From the NCBI GenBank assembly GCA_031278075.1, contig JAITLE010000268.1, positions 1-21,215 on the forward strand: DNA of 21,215 nucleotides, given 5' to 3'. Below, piece after piece: positions 1 through 7,644 of the stretch (position 1 is the first letter of the stretch; each line of letters begins with the position of its first letter). The position numbers and the translations under genes were made by a program. The notes under the pieces are model-generated. The model did not search any database. It had not been told where the DNA came from and saw nothing but the letters and a program-made list of their open reading frames with translations. The stretch is from Bifidobacteriaceae bacterium (GTDB taxonomy: Bacteria > Actinomycetota > Actinomycetes > Actinomycetales > WQXJ01).

Positions 1-618
1 CTGGCGCTCGCGATCGCGGTGATGATCGTGTTCATCATCATGGTGGCGACGTTCGGCTCGCTGGTGCAGCCGTTCATCTTGCTGATCTCGATCCCGTTCG
101 CCGCGGTCGGGGCTTTACTGGCTCTGGTCCTGACGGGCACGCCGCTGGGCGTGCCGGCGTTCATCGGGCTGCTGCTCCTGGTCGGGATCGTGGTGGCGAA
201 CGCCATCGTGCTGATCGACTTGATCAACCAATACCGCCGGGCCGGGCGGCCCCTCGACGAGGCGATCGCCGAGGGCGCCCGCAAACGCTTGCGGCCCATT
301 TTGATGACGGCCGCCGCGACGGTGTTCGCATTGGTCCCGATGGCGTTGGGGCTGACCGGCGGCGGCGGCTCGTTCATCTCGAAGCCGTTGGCGTTGGTGG
401 TGATCGGGGGCCTGATCACCTCGACCATCCTGACGCTGCTGGTGGTGCCGGTCCTGTACCGGTTCGAGGCGATTGTCCACGACCGCCGCCAGGAGCGTGC
501 CCGGGCTCGTTTGGAAGAACGCCGCCAGGCTCGGGTCAAGGCCCGCGAGGCCGCGCTCGCCGCCGCCATCCCCGCCGCCGGGGGCGCATCAGCTCAACAG
601 CCGCTCGGGGAGACCTGA
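1..618 (+). CDS. RND (HAE1/AcrB-like) efflux permease, C-terminal fragment
   Basis: This is the last ~205 residues of a proton-driven RND multidrug exporter; the 5' part lies outside the window and the reading frame is open from base 1. The sequence shows the hydrophobic C-terminal bundle of the ACR_tran family. There is a helix pair rich in I/V/F/L, then the signature GLLLLVGIVVANAIVLID with the cytosolic loop INQYRRAG and ARKRLRPILMTA. The final pair carries SKPLALVVIGGL and VVPVLY. This pattern is typical of the SwrC/YerP-like permeases of Gram-positive bacteria, which work in the cytoplasmic membrane without an outer-membrane partner. The last ~50 residues form a charged Arg/Glu/Ala-rich cytosolic tail, probably helical. 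It converges on purA. The transported substrate cannot be told from this fragment. Confidence 0.9.
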   Translation: MALAIAVMIVFIIMVATFGSLVQPFILLISIPFAAVGALLALVLTGTPLGVPAFIGLLLLVGIVVANAIVLIDLINQYRRAGRPLDEAIAEGARKRLRPILMTAAATVFALVPMALGLTGGGGSFISKPLALVVIGGLITSTILTLLVVPVLYRFEAIVHDRRQERARARLEERRQARVKAREAALAAAIPAAGGASAQQPLGET

Positions 619-694
619 CCGCCGCGATAGAGCGGCAGCTCGGCGCGGCCGGGGCGTTGCCGCTCCACTCCGGCGTGGCCGGCGGACCGTTCCG

Positions 695-1993
695 TCACAC
701 CCCCCGAGTCGCGATCAAGGGGCGGCGTTGGATCACGGCGTCACGGCCAGCGCCCACACCGACCACCGAGATCGGCGCGCCCGACAACTCCTCGACCGCC
801 TCCACATAAGACCGCGCATTTGGCGGCAGATCCCCGAAAGACCGAGAATCCGAGATGTCCTGATCCCACCCAGGCAGATACTCATAAACCGGCCGCGCGT
901 GATGGATGTCACTCTGGGACGCCGGCAACTCCCGATGGATCGTCCCGCCCACGTCGTATGCGACGCACACGGGGACACGCTCCCAACCCGTCAACACGTC
1001 CAGTTTTGTCAACACGAAATCCGTCACTCCGTTGACCCGCGCCGCGTACCGCGCGACCGGGACGTCATACCAGCCACACCGCCGCGGCCTGCCAGTGGTG
1101 ACCCCGTACTCCTGGCCGATCTCCCGCAAACGTTCCCCGTCGGCATCGTGCAACTCTGTGACAAACGGGCCCGCCCCGACCCTGGTCGCGTACGCCTTGA
1201 TCACCGCCACCACCCGGTCGATCCGGCCCGGGCCCACTCCGCTCCCGGTGCAAGCGCCTCCCGCTGTCGCGTTTGAGCTCGTCACAAACGGGTACGTGCC
1301 ATGATCCACGTCCAACATGGTGGCTTGGCCACCCTCGAACAGGACCGTCGCGCCCTCATCCAACGCCTTGTTGAGGACCAACGAGGTGTCCGCGACCAGC
1401 GGACGGACCCGGTCAGCCCAAGCCTCCAGCTCGTCCACCACCTCGTCAACCGAGATCGCCCGCCGGTTGTACACCTTGACCAACAGGTGGTTCTTTTGGT
1501 CCAGAGCGCCCTCGACCTTCTGCCGCAGGATCGACGGATCGAACAAGTCCTGGACACGCAGGCCCACCCGCTGCATCTTGTCCGCGTAGGTCGGCCCGAT
1601 CCCGCGTCCCGTCGTCCCGATCTGCCGTTCGCCTAAGAACCGCTCCGTCACGCGGTCCAGCGTGCGGTTGTAGCTCGGGATGAGGTGCGCGTTCGACGAG
1701 ACGATCAGCCGCGACGTGTCCACGCCCCGCGCCTCTAGCGCGCCGATCTCTTGGAACAACACCTCCAGGTCGATCACCACGCCGTTCCCGATCACCGGGA
1801 CCACGCCAGGCGTCAGGATCCCGGACGGCAACAGGTGCAGCGCGTAGGTTTGGCCGCCGATGACGACCGTGTGGCCAGCGTTGTTGCCCCCGTTGAACTT
1901 CACCACGTAATCAACCTGCGCCCCGAGCAAGTCCGTCGCCTTGCCTTTGCCCTCGTCGCCCCACTGGGCGCCCACCAGCACAATCCCTGGCAT
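695..1993 (-). CDS. purA: Adenylosuccinate synthetase
   Basis: Catalyses GTP-dependent condensation of IMP with aspartate to adenylosuccinate, the first committed step from IMP to AMP, in the cytoplasm. The chosen ATG gives 432 residues, the usual family length, and starts right before the hallmark GAQWGDEGKGK (Asp13 and the GTP P-loop). Other family motifs follow: FNGGNNAGHTVV (catalytic His), TTGRGIGPTYADK, the switch-like FEGGQATMLDVDHGTYPFVTSS, and near the C-terminus TTGRPRRCGWYD and LTKLDVLTG. The frame is open 34 codons further upstream, but that stretch lacks family similarity. A purine-rich GAAGGGACG lies just upstream of the ATG. The gene stands alone, divergent from nagA and convergent with the RND permease. 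A palindrome (2066-2082) upstream may control it. Confidence 0.97.
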   Translation of the reverse strand: MPGIVLVGAQWGDEGKGKATDLLGAQVDYVVKFNGGNNAGHTVVIGGQTYALHLLPSGILTPGVVPVIGNGVVIDLEVLFQEIGALEARGVDTSRLIVSSNAHLIPSYNRTLDRVTERFLGERQIGTTGRGIGPTYADKMQRVGLRVQDLFDPSILRQKVEGALDQKNHLLVKVYNRRAISVDEVVDELEAWADRVRPLVADTSLVLNKALDEGATVLFEGGQATMLDVDHGTYPFVTSSNATAGGACTGSGVGPGRIDRVVAVIKAYATRVGAGPFVTELHDADGERLREIGQEYGVTTGRPRRCGWYDVPVARYAARVNGVTDFVLTKLDVLTGWERVPVCVAYDVGGTIHRELPASQSDIHHARPVYEYLPGWDQDISDSRSFGDLPPNARSYVEAVEELSGAPISVVGVGAGRDAVIQRRPLIATRGV

Positions 1994-2055
1994 GCCTCGT
2001 CCCTTCTCGCGGTTCGGTTTGGCGGCGGTTTCGCGGAGCGCCGCAGCCCCGCAAA

Positions 2056-2061
2056 AGGGTA
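2056..2061 (-). promoter_or_regulatory. Possible purA -10 element
   Basis: Read on the minus strand this is TACCCT, matching the actinobacterial TANNNT pattern. It would put the transcript start near 2049 and give a 5' leader of about 56 nt before the purA ATG. No good -35 hexamer is visible at 17-18 nt, so this is a weak, inferred call. Confidence 0.3.
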
Positions 2062-2065
2062 CCCG

Positions 2066-2082
2066 AACCGTCTGCGACGGTT
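2066..2082. promoter_or_regulatory. 17-bp palindrome between purA and nagA, operator candidate
   Basis: Perfect inverted repeat with arms AACCGTC and GACGGTT around a 3-nt centre. It sits between the -35 and -10 positions of the possible purA promoter, where a bound repressor would block RNA polymerase. The arms and short spacer look like an operator for a dimeric regulator. The regulator is unknown, and none is encoded next to it. Confidence 0.4.
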
Positions 2083-2170
2083 GGTGTCCGGCCAACTGCC
2101 GCCCACCGTTTCATTGACACACCCCCGGCGTGGAGAGGCAATCGCCGCCGGGGCGTCGCTGTGGCGATGG

Positions 2171-2176
2171 GACAAT
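2171..2176 (+). promoter_or_regulatory. Possible -10 element of a leaderless nagA transcript
   Basis: GACAAT lies exactly 6 nt before the nagA GTG at 2183. No Shine-Dalgarno sequence precedes that GTG, and the -10-to-start spacing is what a leaderless mRNA would have. The helicase gene at 17685 shows the same layout (GATAAT, 6 nt, GTG). This is inferred; no clear -35 is seen. Confidence 0.35.
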
Positions 2177-2182
2177 GCCGGG

Positions 2183-3763
2183 GTGACGAATTCGCTGAGA
2201 GAGCAGGTATCCGAGTTGTGGGCCATACGGGGGGCGGCGCTGCTGCCGGTGGATTTAGGCCGGGGCGGGCTGGTCGCGAGCGCGCACGACTCAGTTGACG
2301 TCGCATTGGTGCTGGCGCCCGACGCCGTGGTGGTGGTCCGGGGAGACCGCATTGTCGAAGCGGGCGATCACGCCGAAGTGGTGCGCAGACACTCGGCGGG
2401 ACACGACTCGGCGGGGCGGCGGCCGATCAGGGCCATGGTGGCAGACGACGCGGACGCGTGTGGGGGCGCGGGTGTGGCTCAAGGGTGCGGGGCCACCGCG
2501 GCGCCAGACCGGGCCGTGGCCGTGGCCGCGGCCACGGCCCGGCGGTGGGACGGGCTGATCCTGCCCGGGCTGGTCGACATCCACTGCCACGGCGGCGGGG
2601 GTCAATCGTTCCCGGACGCGACCACCGAGGCGGCGGCCGAGGCGGCCGTGTTCGAACACCGGCGGCACGGCACCACCTCCTTGGTCGCATCCCTGGTGAC
2701 CGACACAACCGAGAGACTGATGAGCCAATCCCAGCTGCTGGCGGGCCTCGGCCAGCGATCCCTGCTGGAGGGAATCCACTTCGAGGGGCCGTTCCTCTCC
2801 GCCCGGCGGGCGGGCGCCCAAGACCCGGGGAAGATGGCGCTCCCCGACCCGGCCCTGGTCCTGGCGGCGAGGCGCCACAGCCAAGGCTGGCTCGCCACCA
2901 TGACGTTGGCGCCCGAGTTGCCGAACGCCATCATGCCCGCCGCCCCGGACGCGTCCGCCGAGCAGCAAGACCGGGCCGAAGACGCGGCGCCAGCCCAACT
3001 GGACGCCCCGGCCGTTGACAGCATGGCGGTCCGACCACGTCACATGTCGGTGGTGGACGCGCTGGCGATGATCGGGGCTGTGCCGTCGTTCGGCCACACG
3101 GACTGCTCGGCCGAGCAGATGGCTGCGGCGGTGGACCAGGCCCACGCGGCGTTCGCCAGGTACGGCGCGCCCGGCCGCCGCCCCACGGCGACCCACCTGT
3201 TCAACGGGATGCGCCCAATCCACCACCGCGACCCGGGACCGGCCATGGAGGCGTTGGCGCAGGCCGCGGCCGGACGCATGGTGGTCGAGTTGGTCGCAGA
3301 TGGCGTGCACCTCGCACCGCAGTTAGTCAAAGAGGTGTTCGAGTTGGTCGGGTGGCCAGGCATCGCGCTCGTGACGGACGCGATGGCGGCCGCCGGCATG
3401 CCGGACGGCGAATACCAGCTAGGTCCCGCGGCAGTCCGGGTGTCCGGTGGGGTGGCCCGCCTGGCCGATGCCGACTCGATCGCCGGCGGGACAGCCCACC
3501 TGATCGACGTGGTGCGCTGCGTCACCCGCGCCAGCGGAGTCGCGCTCGAAGCGGCGGTCGCCGCCGCGTCCCTGACGCCCGCCCGCGTGTTGGGCAGGTC
3601 GGACCGGATCGGTTCGCTCGCGCCTGGCCGCCGCGCGGATCTGATCCTGGCGGACGCCGACCTGAGCCCGGTCGAGGTCTACGCCGCAGGCGCCCGCGTC
3701 CCCGCATCCGCCGCCGCATCCGACCCCGACCCCGACCACGGCGCCCGCTCCGCGGCCGACTAA
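2183..3763 (+). CDS. nagA: N-acetylglucosamine-6-phosphate deacetylase, unusually long
   Basis: Hydrolyses GlcNAc-6-phosphate to glucosamine-6-phosphate and acetate, feeding amino-sugar recycling. Amidohydrolase-superfamily motifs are in the right order: PGLVDIHCHG (H134, H136), HFEGPFLS (metal-binding Glu201), GHTD (H305), THLFNGM (H338), VADGVH (H376) and LVTDA (catalytic Asp399). The GTG at 2183 gives 526 residues, against about 380-400 for typical NagA. The excess sits in two Ala/Asp/Gln-rich inserts. One, around residues 72-120, lies before the first metal motif; the other, around 255-290, follows APELPNAIM. Both lie between conserved blocks and spare the catalytic residues, so the enzyme is probably active. 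No nagB or PTS gene is adjacent. The start is the least certain part, because no ribosome-binding site is visible; leaderless translation fits better. Confidence 0.9.
   Translation: MTNSLREQVSELWAIRGAALLPVDLGRGGLVASAHDSVDVALVLAPDAVVVVRGDRIVEAGDHAEVVRRHSAGHDSAGRRPIRAMVADDADACGGAGVAQGCGATAAPDRAVAVAAATARRWDGLILPGLVDIHCHGGGGQSFPDATTEAAAEAAVFEHRRHGTTSLVASLVTDTTERLMSQSQLLAGLGQRSLLEGIHFEGPFLSARRAGAQDPGKMALPDPALVLAARRHSQGWLATMTLAPELPNAIMPAAPDASAEQQDRAEDAAPAQLDAPAVDSMAVRPRHMSVVDALAMIGAVPSFGHTDCSAEQMAAAVDQAHAAFARYGAPGRRPTATHLFNGMRPIHHRDPGPAMEALAQAAAGRMVVELVADGVHLAPQLVKEVFELVGWPGIALVTDAMAAAGMPDGEYQLGPAAVRVSGGVARLADADSIAGGTAHLIDVVRCVTRASGVALEAAVAAASLTPARVLGRSDRIGSLAPGRRADLILADADLSPVEVYAAGARVPASAAASDPDPDHGARSAAD
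2518..2539. repeat. 22-bp perfect GC palindrome inside nagA
   Basis: All 22 bases are G, C, T or A in perfect self-complementary arrangement around GGCCGCGGCC, with arms beginning GGCCGTGGCC. It lies in the first NagA insert and encodes part of an Ala/Val run. It may simply reflect alternating Ala/Val codons in GC-rich DNA, though the perfect symmetry is notable. Confidence 0.6.
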
Positions 3764-3783
3764 CCCGGCCCGCGGCGCCACTC

Positions 3784-5424
3784 TCAGCGTTCTTCGGGGA
3801 CCATCTCGATGCAGCCACATGGGCATTCCGCCGCGCAGATGCCGCAACCCTTGCAGTAATTCAGGTCGATCGAATACTTCTTGCCCTCGCCCAGTTTGCG
3901 GATCACATCGTCTGGACACAGCCCATAGCAGTTGTCGCACTCGAAACAGTTCCCGCAGCTCATGCAGCGCCGCGCCTCGAACAGGGCGGACGCCTCCGAC
4001 AAGCCCTGAACCACCTCCTCGAACCCGGAGGTGCGCCGCGCCGCCTCCAACTCGGGCCGGCTCTGCGCCGGCGCGTCCGCGTAATACCAGGTGTTCAACC
4101 GGTCGAACGTCGCCTGCGCCACCCGCTGCGGCGCCGCGAACTCCCGTCCCCGCAGGTAGGCGTCCACGCCCCGCGCCGCCAGTTTCCCCTGCCCCACGGC
4201 ATAGGTCGCGGTCCGGTCCCCAGGGGCGGCGTCGCCGGCCGCGAACACGCCAGGCACACCGGTCATCATCCGCTCGTCGACAGCGATCACACCGCGCTCC
4301 ACGGCCATCCCGGGCACGCCTTCGACAATGTCCAGGTCCGCGTCTTGCCCGATCGCGAGCACCACAGTGTCGGCCTCGACCTCGTCGAACACGCCCGTCG
4401 GCTGGGGGCGGCCGCCCGCGTCGAGCTCCATCCGCTCGATCACGACCTTGCCGCGTTCCACCTCCGCGATGGTCGAGAGCCACTTGACCCTGATCCCCTC
4501 CGAGATCGCGTCCTTGTATTCCTCCTCGTGCGCGGGCATTTGGGCCTTGGTTCGCCGGTAGATGATCACCGCGTCCTCGGCCCCGAGCCGGCGCGCCGTC
4601 CGCGCGGCGTCCATCGCGGTGTTGCCGCCGCCGTAGATCGCCACCCGCCGCCCGAGTAGCGGCGGCGTGCCGGCGGCGGTCTCTTCGAGCAAGCGCACGG
4701 CATCGAGCACCTTAGCGGCGGTCGCCGCCGGGATCGAGACGTGCGCTCCGACGCCGGCGCCCACGCACACCACGGTCGCGTCGTAGCCGGCGGCCCTCGC
4801 CGCGAGATCCTCCACCCGCTGATTCGCCTGCAGCACGATCCCGACCGCCTCCAACCGCGCCACCTCCGCGTCGATCACGTGGCGGGGCAGGCGGTACGCG
4901 GGGATGCCGTAGCGGAGCATGCCGCCGAACTCCGTCTTCGCCTCCAGGACGTGGACCTCGTGGCCGCTCATGCGCAGATGGTAGGCGGCGGACAGCCCCG
5001 CCGGGCCGGAGCCGATGACCAACACGCGTCGGCCGGTCAGGCGGTCGCCAGCCGGCGGCTCGAACTGCCAGCCCTTCGCGATGGCGAGATCGCCGAGGAA
5101 CCGTTCGACCGCGTTGATGCCGACCATCTCGTCCAATTGGACCCGGTTGCACGCGGCCTGGCACGGGTGATAACACACCCGGCCCATGATCGCCGGGAGT
5201 GGGTTCTCAACTGTGAGGCGGCGCCAAGCGCGTTCGTAACCGTCGCCGGCCTCTTGGGCCTCGAACAGCCACGCTTGGATGTCTTCGCCGGCGGGGCAGG
5301 CGGCGGAACACGGCGGCAACAGCGACATGTAGACCGGACGTTCCGTGCGCCAAGAGCCGGTGTGGTAGACGGCCGAGGATCCGGCCGGGGCGGACAGGCC
5401 TGGCGGAACGGTGGCGGATGTCAC
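3784..5424 (-). CDS. GltD-like FAD/NAD(P) oxidoreductase fused to a PorD-like 2[4Fe-4S] ferredoxin domain
   Basis: Probable electron-transfer subunit of the 2-oxoacid oxidoreductase encoded just upstream (546 aa). The N-terminus carries GltD-type cluster cysteines C39, C43, C84, C88 and C92. Next come an FAD-binding GSGPAG (138-143), an NAD(P)-binding GGGNTAMDAA (265-274) and the second FAD motif FAAGDAA (394-400). The C-terminal ~65 residues add a Cys-rich run at 487-503 (six Cys), and C524, C527, C530 and C534 in a CxxCxxCxxxCP ferredoxin motif like PorD. This architecture is known among NADPH-dependent glutamate-synthase-beta-like proteins; there is no gltB here. The GTG start overlaps the porB stop by 4 nt (GTGA), and AAGGAGG (5431-5437) lies 6 nt upstream. 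I infer that it moves electrons between the Por clusters and NAD(P)H. The direction and the nucleotide used are unknown. Confidence 0.85.
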   Translation of the reverse strand: MTSATVPPGLSAPAGSSAVYHTGSWRTERPVYMSLLPPCSAACPAGEDIQAWLFEAQEAGDGYERAWRRLTVENPLPAIMGRVCYHPCQAACNRVQLDEMVGINAVERFLGDLAIAKGWQFEPPAGDRLTGRRVLVIGSGPAGLSAAYHLRMSGHEVHVLEAKTEFGGMLRYGIPAYRLPRHVIDAEVARLEAVGIVLQANQRVEDLAARAAGYDATVVCVGAGVGAHVSIPAATAAKVLDAVRLLEETAAGTPPLLGRRVAIYGGGNTAMDAARTARRLGAEDAVIIYRRTKAQMPAHEEEYKDAISEGIRVKWLSTIAEVERGKVVIERMELDAGGRPQPTGVFDEVEADTVVLAIGQDADLDIVEGVPGMAVERGVIAVDERMMTGVPGVFAAGDAAPGDRTATYAVGQGKLAARGVDAYLRGREFAAPQRVAQATFDRLNTWYYADAPAQSRPELEAARRTSGFEEVVQGLSEASALFEARRCMSCGNCFECDNCYGLCPDDVIRKLGEGKKYSIDLNYCKGCGICAAECPCGCIEMVPEER

Positions 5425-6425
5425 GCGACGCCTCCTTCTGGGAGCAGGTTGTAGCGCCGGATGTTGCGTTCGGCGGCGCCGCGGATGCGTTCCAGGGCGG
5501 CCTCGTCCGCCTTGGCCCCGAACAGGTGCGCGAAGCGCCGCTGCGGTCTCAAGTAATCCTCGACCGGCGCCTGGGAACGGATCTTGGTCACGGCCGTGAC
5601 CTCGCCGTATTCCGCCTCGAAGACTGGGAACAGGCCGCAGCGGGTGGCGAGGCGGGCCATCTTGATCGAATCGGCGGTCTTGGTGCCCCAGCCGAGCGGG
5701 CAGGTCACCAGGATGTGGATGTAGCGGGCGCCACGGTGAGACATGGCTTTGCGCACCTTCGCCTCAAGGTCTCTCAGGTCCGCGACCGTCGCGGTGGCGA
5801 CATATGGGATGTCGTGGGCCATCGCGATCTTCGGGACGAACTTGCCTTGCCCGAACACGTTGCCGGGGTGTGGCCCCACCGCGGGCGTGGTCGCGGTGCG
5901 CGCCGCGGGCGGGGTCGCGCCAGACCGCTGCACGCCGGTGTTCATGTAAGCCTGGTTGTCGTAGCAGACGTAGAGCACGTCATCGTTCCTCTCAAACATC
6001 CCGGAGAGGCACGCGAGGCCGATGTCGCCGGTCCCGCCGTCGCCGCCCTGCGCGATCACACGGATGTCGTCGCGGCCGCGGGCGTGGTTGGCGGCTGCGA
6101 TCCCGGTGGCGACGGACGCGGCGTTGGCGAACAGAGAGTGGACCCAGGGGACCCGCCAGGCCGACTCGGGATAGAGGGTGGAGAAGACTTCGAGGCAGCC
6201 GGTCGCGTTGGCGACCATGAGCTTGCCTTGGGTGACCTCCATGGCGGTGTCGAGCACCCACCTGGCCGCCAAGGCCTCAGCGCAGCCCTGACAGGCGCGA
6301 TGACCGCGGGTCAACGTGGACGGGCGGTTCTGGTAGGACTGGACGGCCCGGTCTTCCTCGTCCAACAACCGGTTCCCGACAACCAGCGTGCCCGTCTGCA
6401 TGAACGGGATGTGTGTCTTGGCCAT
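5421..6425 (-). CDS. porB: 2-oxoacid (pyruvate):ferredoxin oxidoreductase, beta subunit
   Basis: Thiamine-diphosphate-binding subunit that decarboxylates pyruvate (or a related 2-oxoacid) with its partner alpha subunit. The 334 residues contain the TPP/Mg motif GGDGGTGDIG (127-136), which ends with YDNQAYMNTG (155-164). The cysteines C45, C48, C77 and C242 match the proximal [4Fe-4S] ligands of PFOR beta (CxxC, then two separate Cys). A 30-residue Ala/Thr/Pro-rich stretch after the TPP motif (SGATPPAARTATTPAVG) is the usual variable loop in this family. It starts at ATG 6425, one base after the porA stop, and its own stop overlaps the next gene. Pyruvate is the default substrate by family; 2-ketoisovalerate or another 2-oxoacid cannot be excluded. 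Confidence 0.93.
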   Translation of the reverse strand: MAKTHIPFMQTGTLVVGNRLLDEEDRAVQSYQNRPSTLTRGHRACQGCAEALAARWVLDTAMEVTQGKLMVANATGCLEVFSTLYPESAWRVPWVHSLFANAASVATGIAAANHARGRDDIRVIAQGGDGGTGDIGLACLSGMFERNDDVLYVCYDNQAYMNTGVQRSGATPPAARTATTPAVGPHPGNVFGQGKFVPKIAMAHDIPYVATATVADLRDLEAKVRKAMSHRGARYIHILVTCPLGWGTKTADSIKMARLATRCGLFPVFEAEYGEVTAVTKIRSQAPVEDYLRPQRRFAHLFGAKADEAALERIRGAAERNIRRYNLLPEGGVA

Positions 6426-6426
6426 G

Positions 6427-7644
6427 TCAGCCCGCCCCTTCCACTAGATCGCGTTTGAGGTCCATGAACTCCAGTTCGCCGAGTTCGCCGGCTTTGGCTT
6501 GCGTCAGCACCTTGCCGAGGGACCGTTCGGTGATGGACCGGCCCCCGAGGCCAGCGATCACTGAGTGCATCGGGATGCCGAGGCGGGCCATGGATCGCCG
6601 GACATCGGCTGACAGCACGCCGCCGACGCCTGGCATGAGGGCCCGGTCCAGGACGACCACCCGGTCCGCGGTGCCGATCGCCTCCCTGACAGACCGCGCC
6701 GGGAACGGGCGGTAGGAACCGAGTGTGACCAGTCTGATCTTGATCCCTTGTTCTTTGAGGCGAGGGACGGCCGCCTGCATGGTGCCCATCACGGAACCCA
6801 TCCCGATGACAGCGATCTCGCCCTGCTGGGCTGGGCGTTCGGCTGAGACCGGGCCGCCGCGTTCGCTTGGGCTGTCCGGTCCCCACACCCGGACGGGCTG
6901 CCAAGCGTCCCGGCCGAGGTGCGCGGCGTATTGGTCCGCGACACGTTTGATCACTTTGCTGGCGCCCACCAGAGCCATGTGCGCCAGGTACTTGGTTTCT
7001 GTGAACACGTCAGGGCCGGCCATCATTCCCATCGACCGGGGTTCGGCGATGTCGAGCTTCTCCAGCGGGGTGATCGGCGGGAGGAAGGCGTCGACTTGCT
7101 CTTGGGTGGGGAGTTCGACCACGTCGGAGGCGTGTGTCAAGACGAATCCGTCCATGCAGACCATCACCGGCAGCGACAGCTCTTCCGCGACCTTATAGGC
7201 GATGACGTGCAGGTCGATCGCCTCTTGGTTGTCGACCGCGAATAGTTGCAGCCAGCCGGAGTCGCGTTGGGAGAGTGAGTCCGATTGGTCGTTCCAAATG
7301 TTGATCGGCGCGCCCAGGGCGCGGTTCGCGACGGTCATGACGATGGGTAGTTTCAGGCCGGATGCGTTGTAGACCGCTTCAGCCATGTACAGCAGACCCT
7401 GCGAGGCGGTCGCGGTGTAGACGCGCGCCCCGGCGGCGCTCGCGCCGATTGAGACGGACATGGCCGCGAACTCCGATTCCACGTTGATGTAGTCGCAGTT
7501 GGCGAGTTTCCCGGTGCGGACCATCCCGGACAGCGCTTCCACGATGTGGGTTTGCGGCGAGATCGGGTAGGCGCAGACCACGCCGGGCCGGGCCAGCCCC
7601 ACTGCCCGCGCCACCGCCTGCGAGCCTTCCAGCAGTTCAAGCAT
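6427..7644 (-). CDS. porA: 2-oxoacid (pyruvate):ferredoxin oxidoreductase, alpha subunit
   Basis: Large subunit (405 aa) with the pyrimidine-binding half of the TPP site. Landmarks are YPISPQTHIVEAL near residue 26, NVESEFAAMSVSIGAS near 54 (catalytic Glu region), TASQGLLYMAEAVYNASG, and NIWNDQSDSLSQRDSGWLQ near 120, a block typical of pyruvate synthase alpha chains. A C-terminal PFOR-II-like domain follows, with AVIGMGSVMGTM, LVTLGSYRPFP and DRALMPGVGG. The ATG lies inside the end of porG (8 nt overlap), and the stop is one base from porB, so translation is probably coupled. No Fe-S cysteine motif is present, as expected for this subunit. Confidence 0.93.
   Translation of the reverse strand: MLELLEGSQAVARAVGLARPGVVCAYPISPQTHIVEALSGMVRTGKLANCDYINVESEFAAMSVSIGASAAGARVYTATASQGLLYMAEAVYNASGLKLPIVMTVANRALGAPINIWNDQSDSLSQRDSGWLQLFAVDNQEAIDLHVIAYKVAEELSLPVMVCMDGFVLTHASDVVELPTQEQVDAFLPPITPLEKLDIAEPRSMGMMAGPDVFTETKYLAHMALVGASKVIKRVADQYAAHLGRDAWQPVRVWGPDSPSERGGPVSAERPAQQGEIAVIGMGSVMGTMQAAVPRLKEQGIKIRLVTLGSYRPFPARSVREAIGTADRVVVLDRALMPGVGGVLSADVRRSMARLGIPMHSVIAGLGGRSITERSLGKVLTQAKAGELGELEFMDLKRDLVEGAG

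Noticed and set aside
473..1276. 267-codon plus-strand frame over the permease end and purA
   Set aside because: It is antisense to purA, very rich in Arg and Pro, and purA on the other strand is certain.
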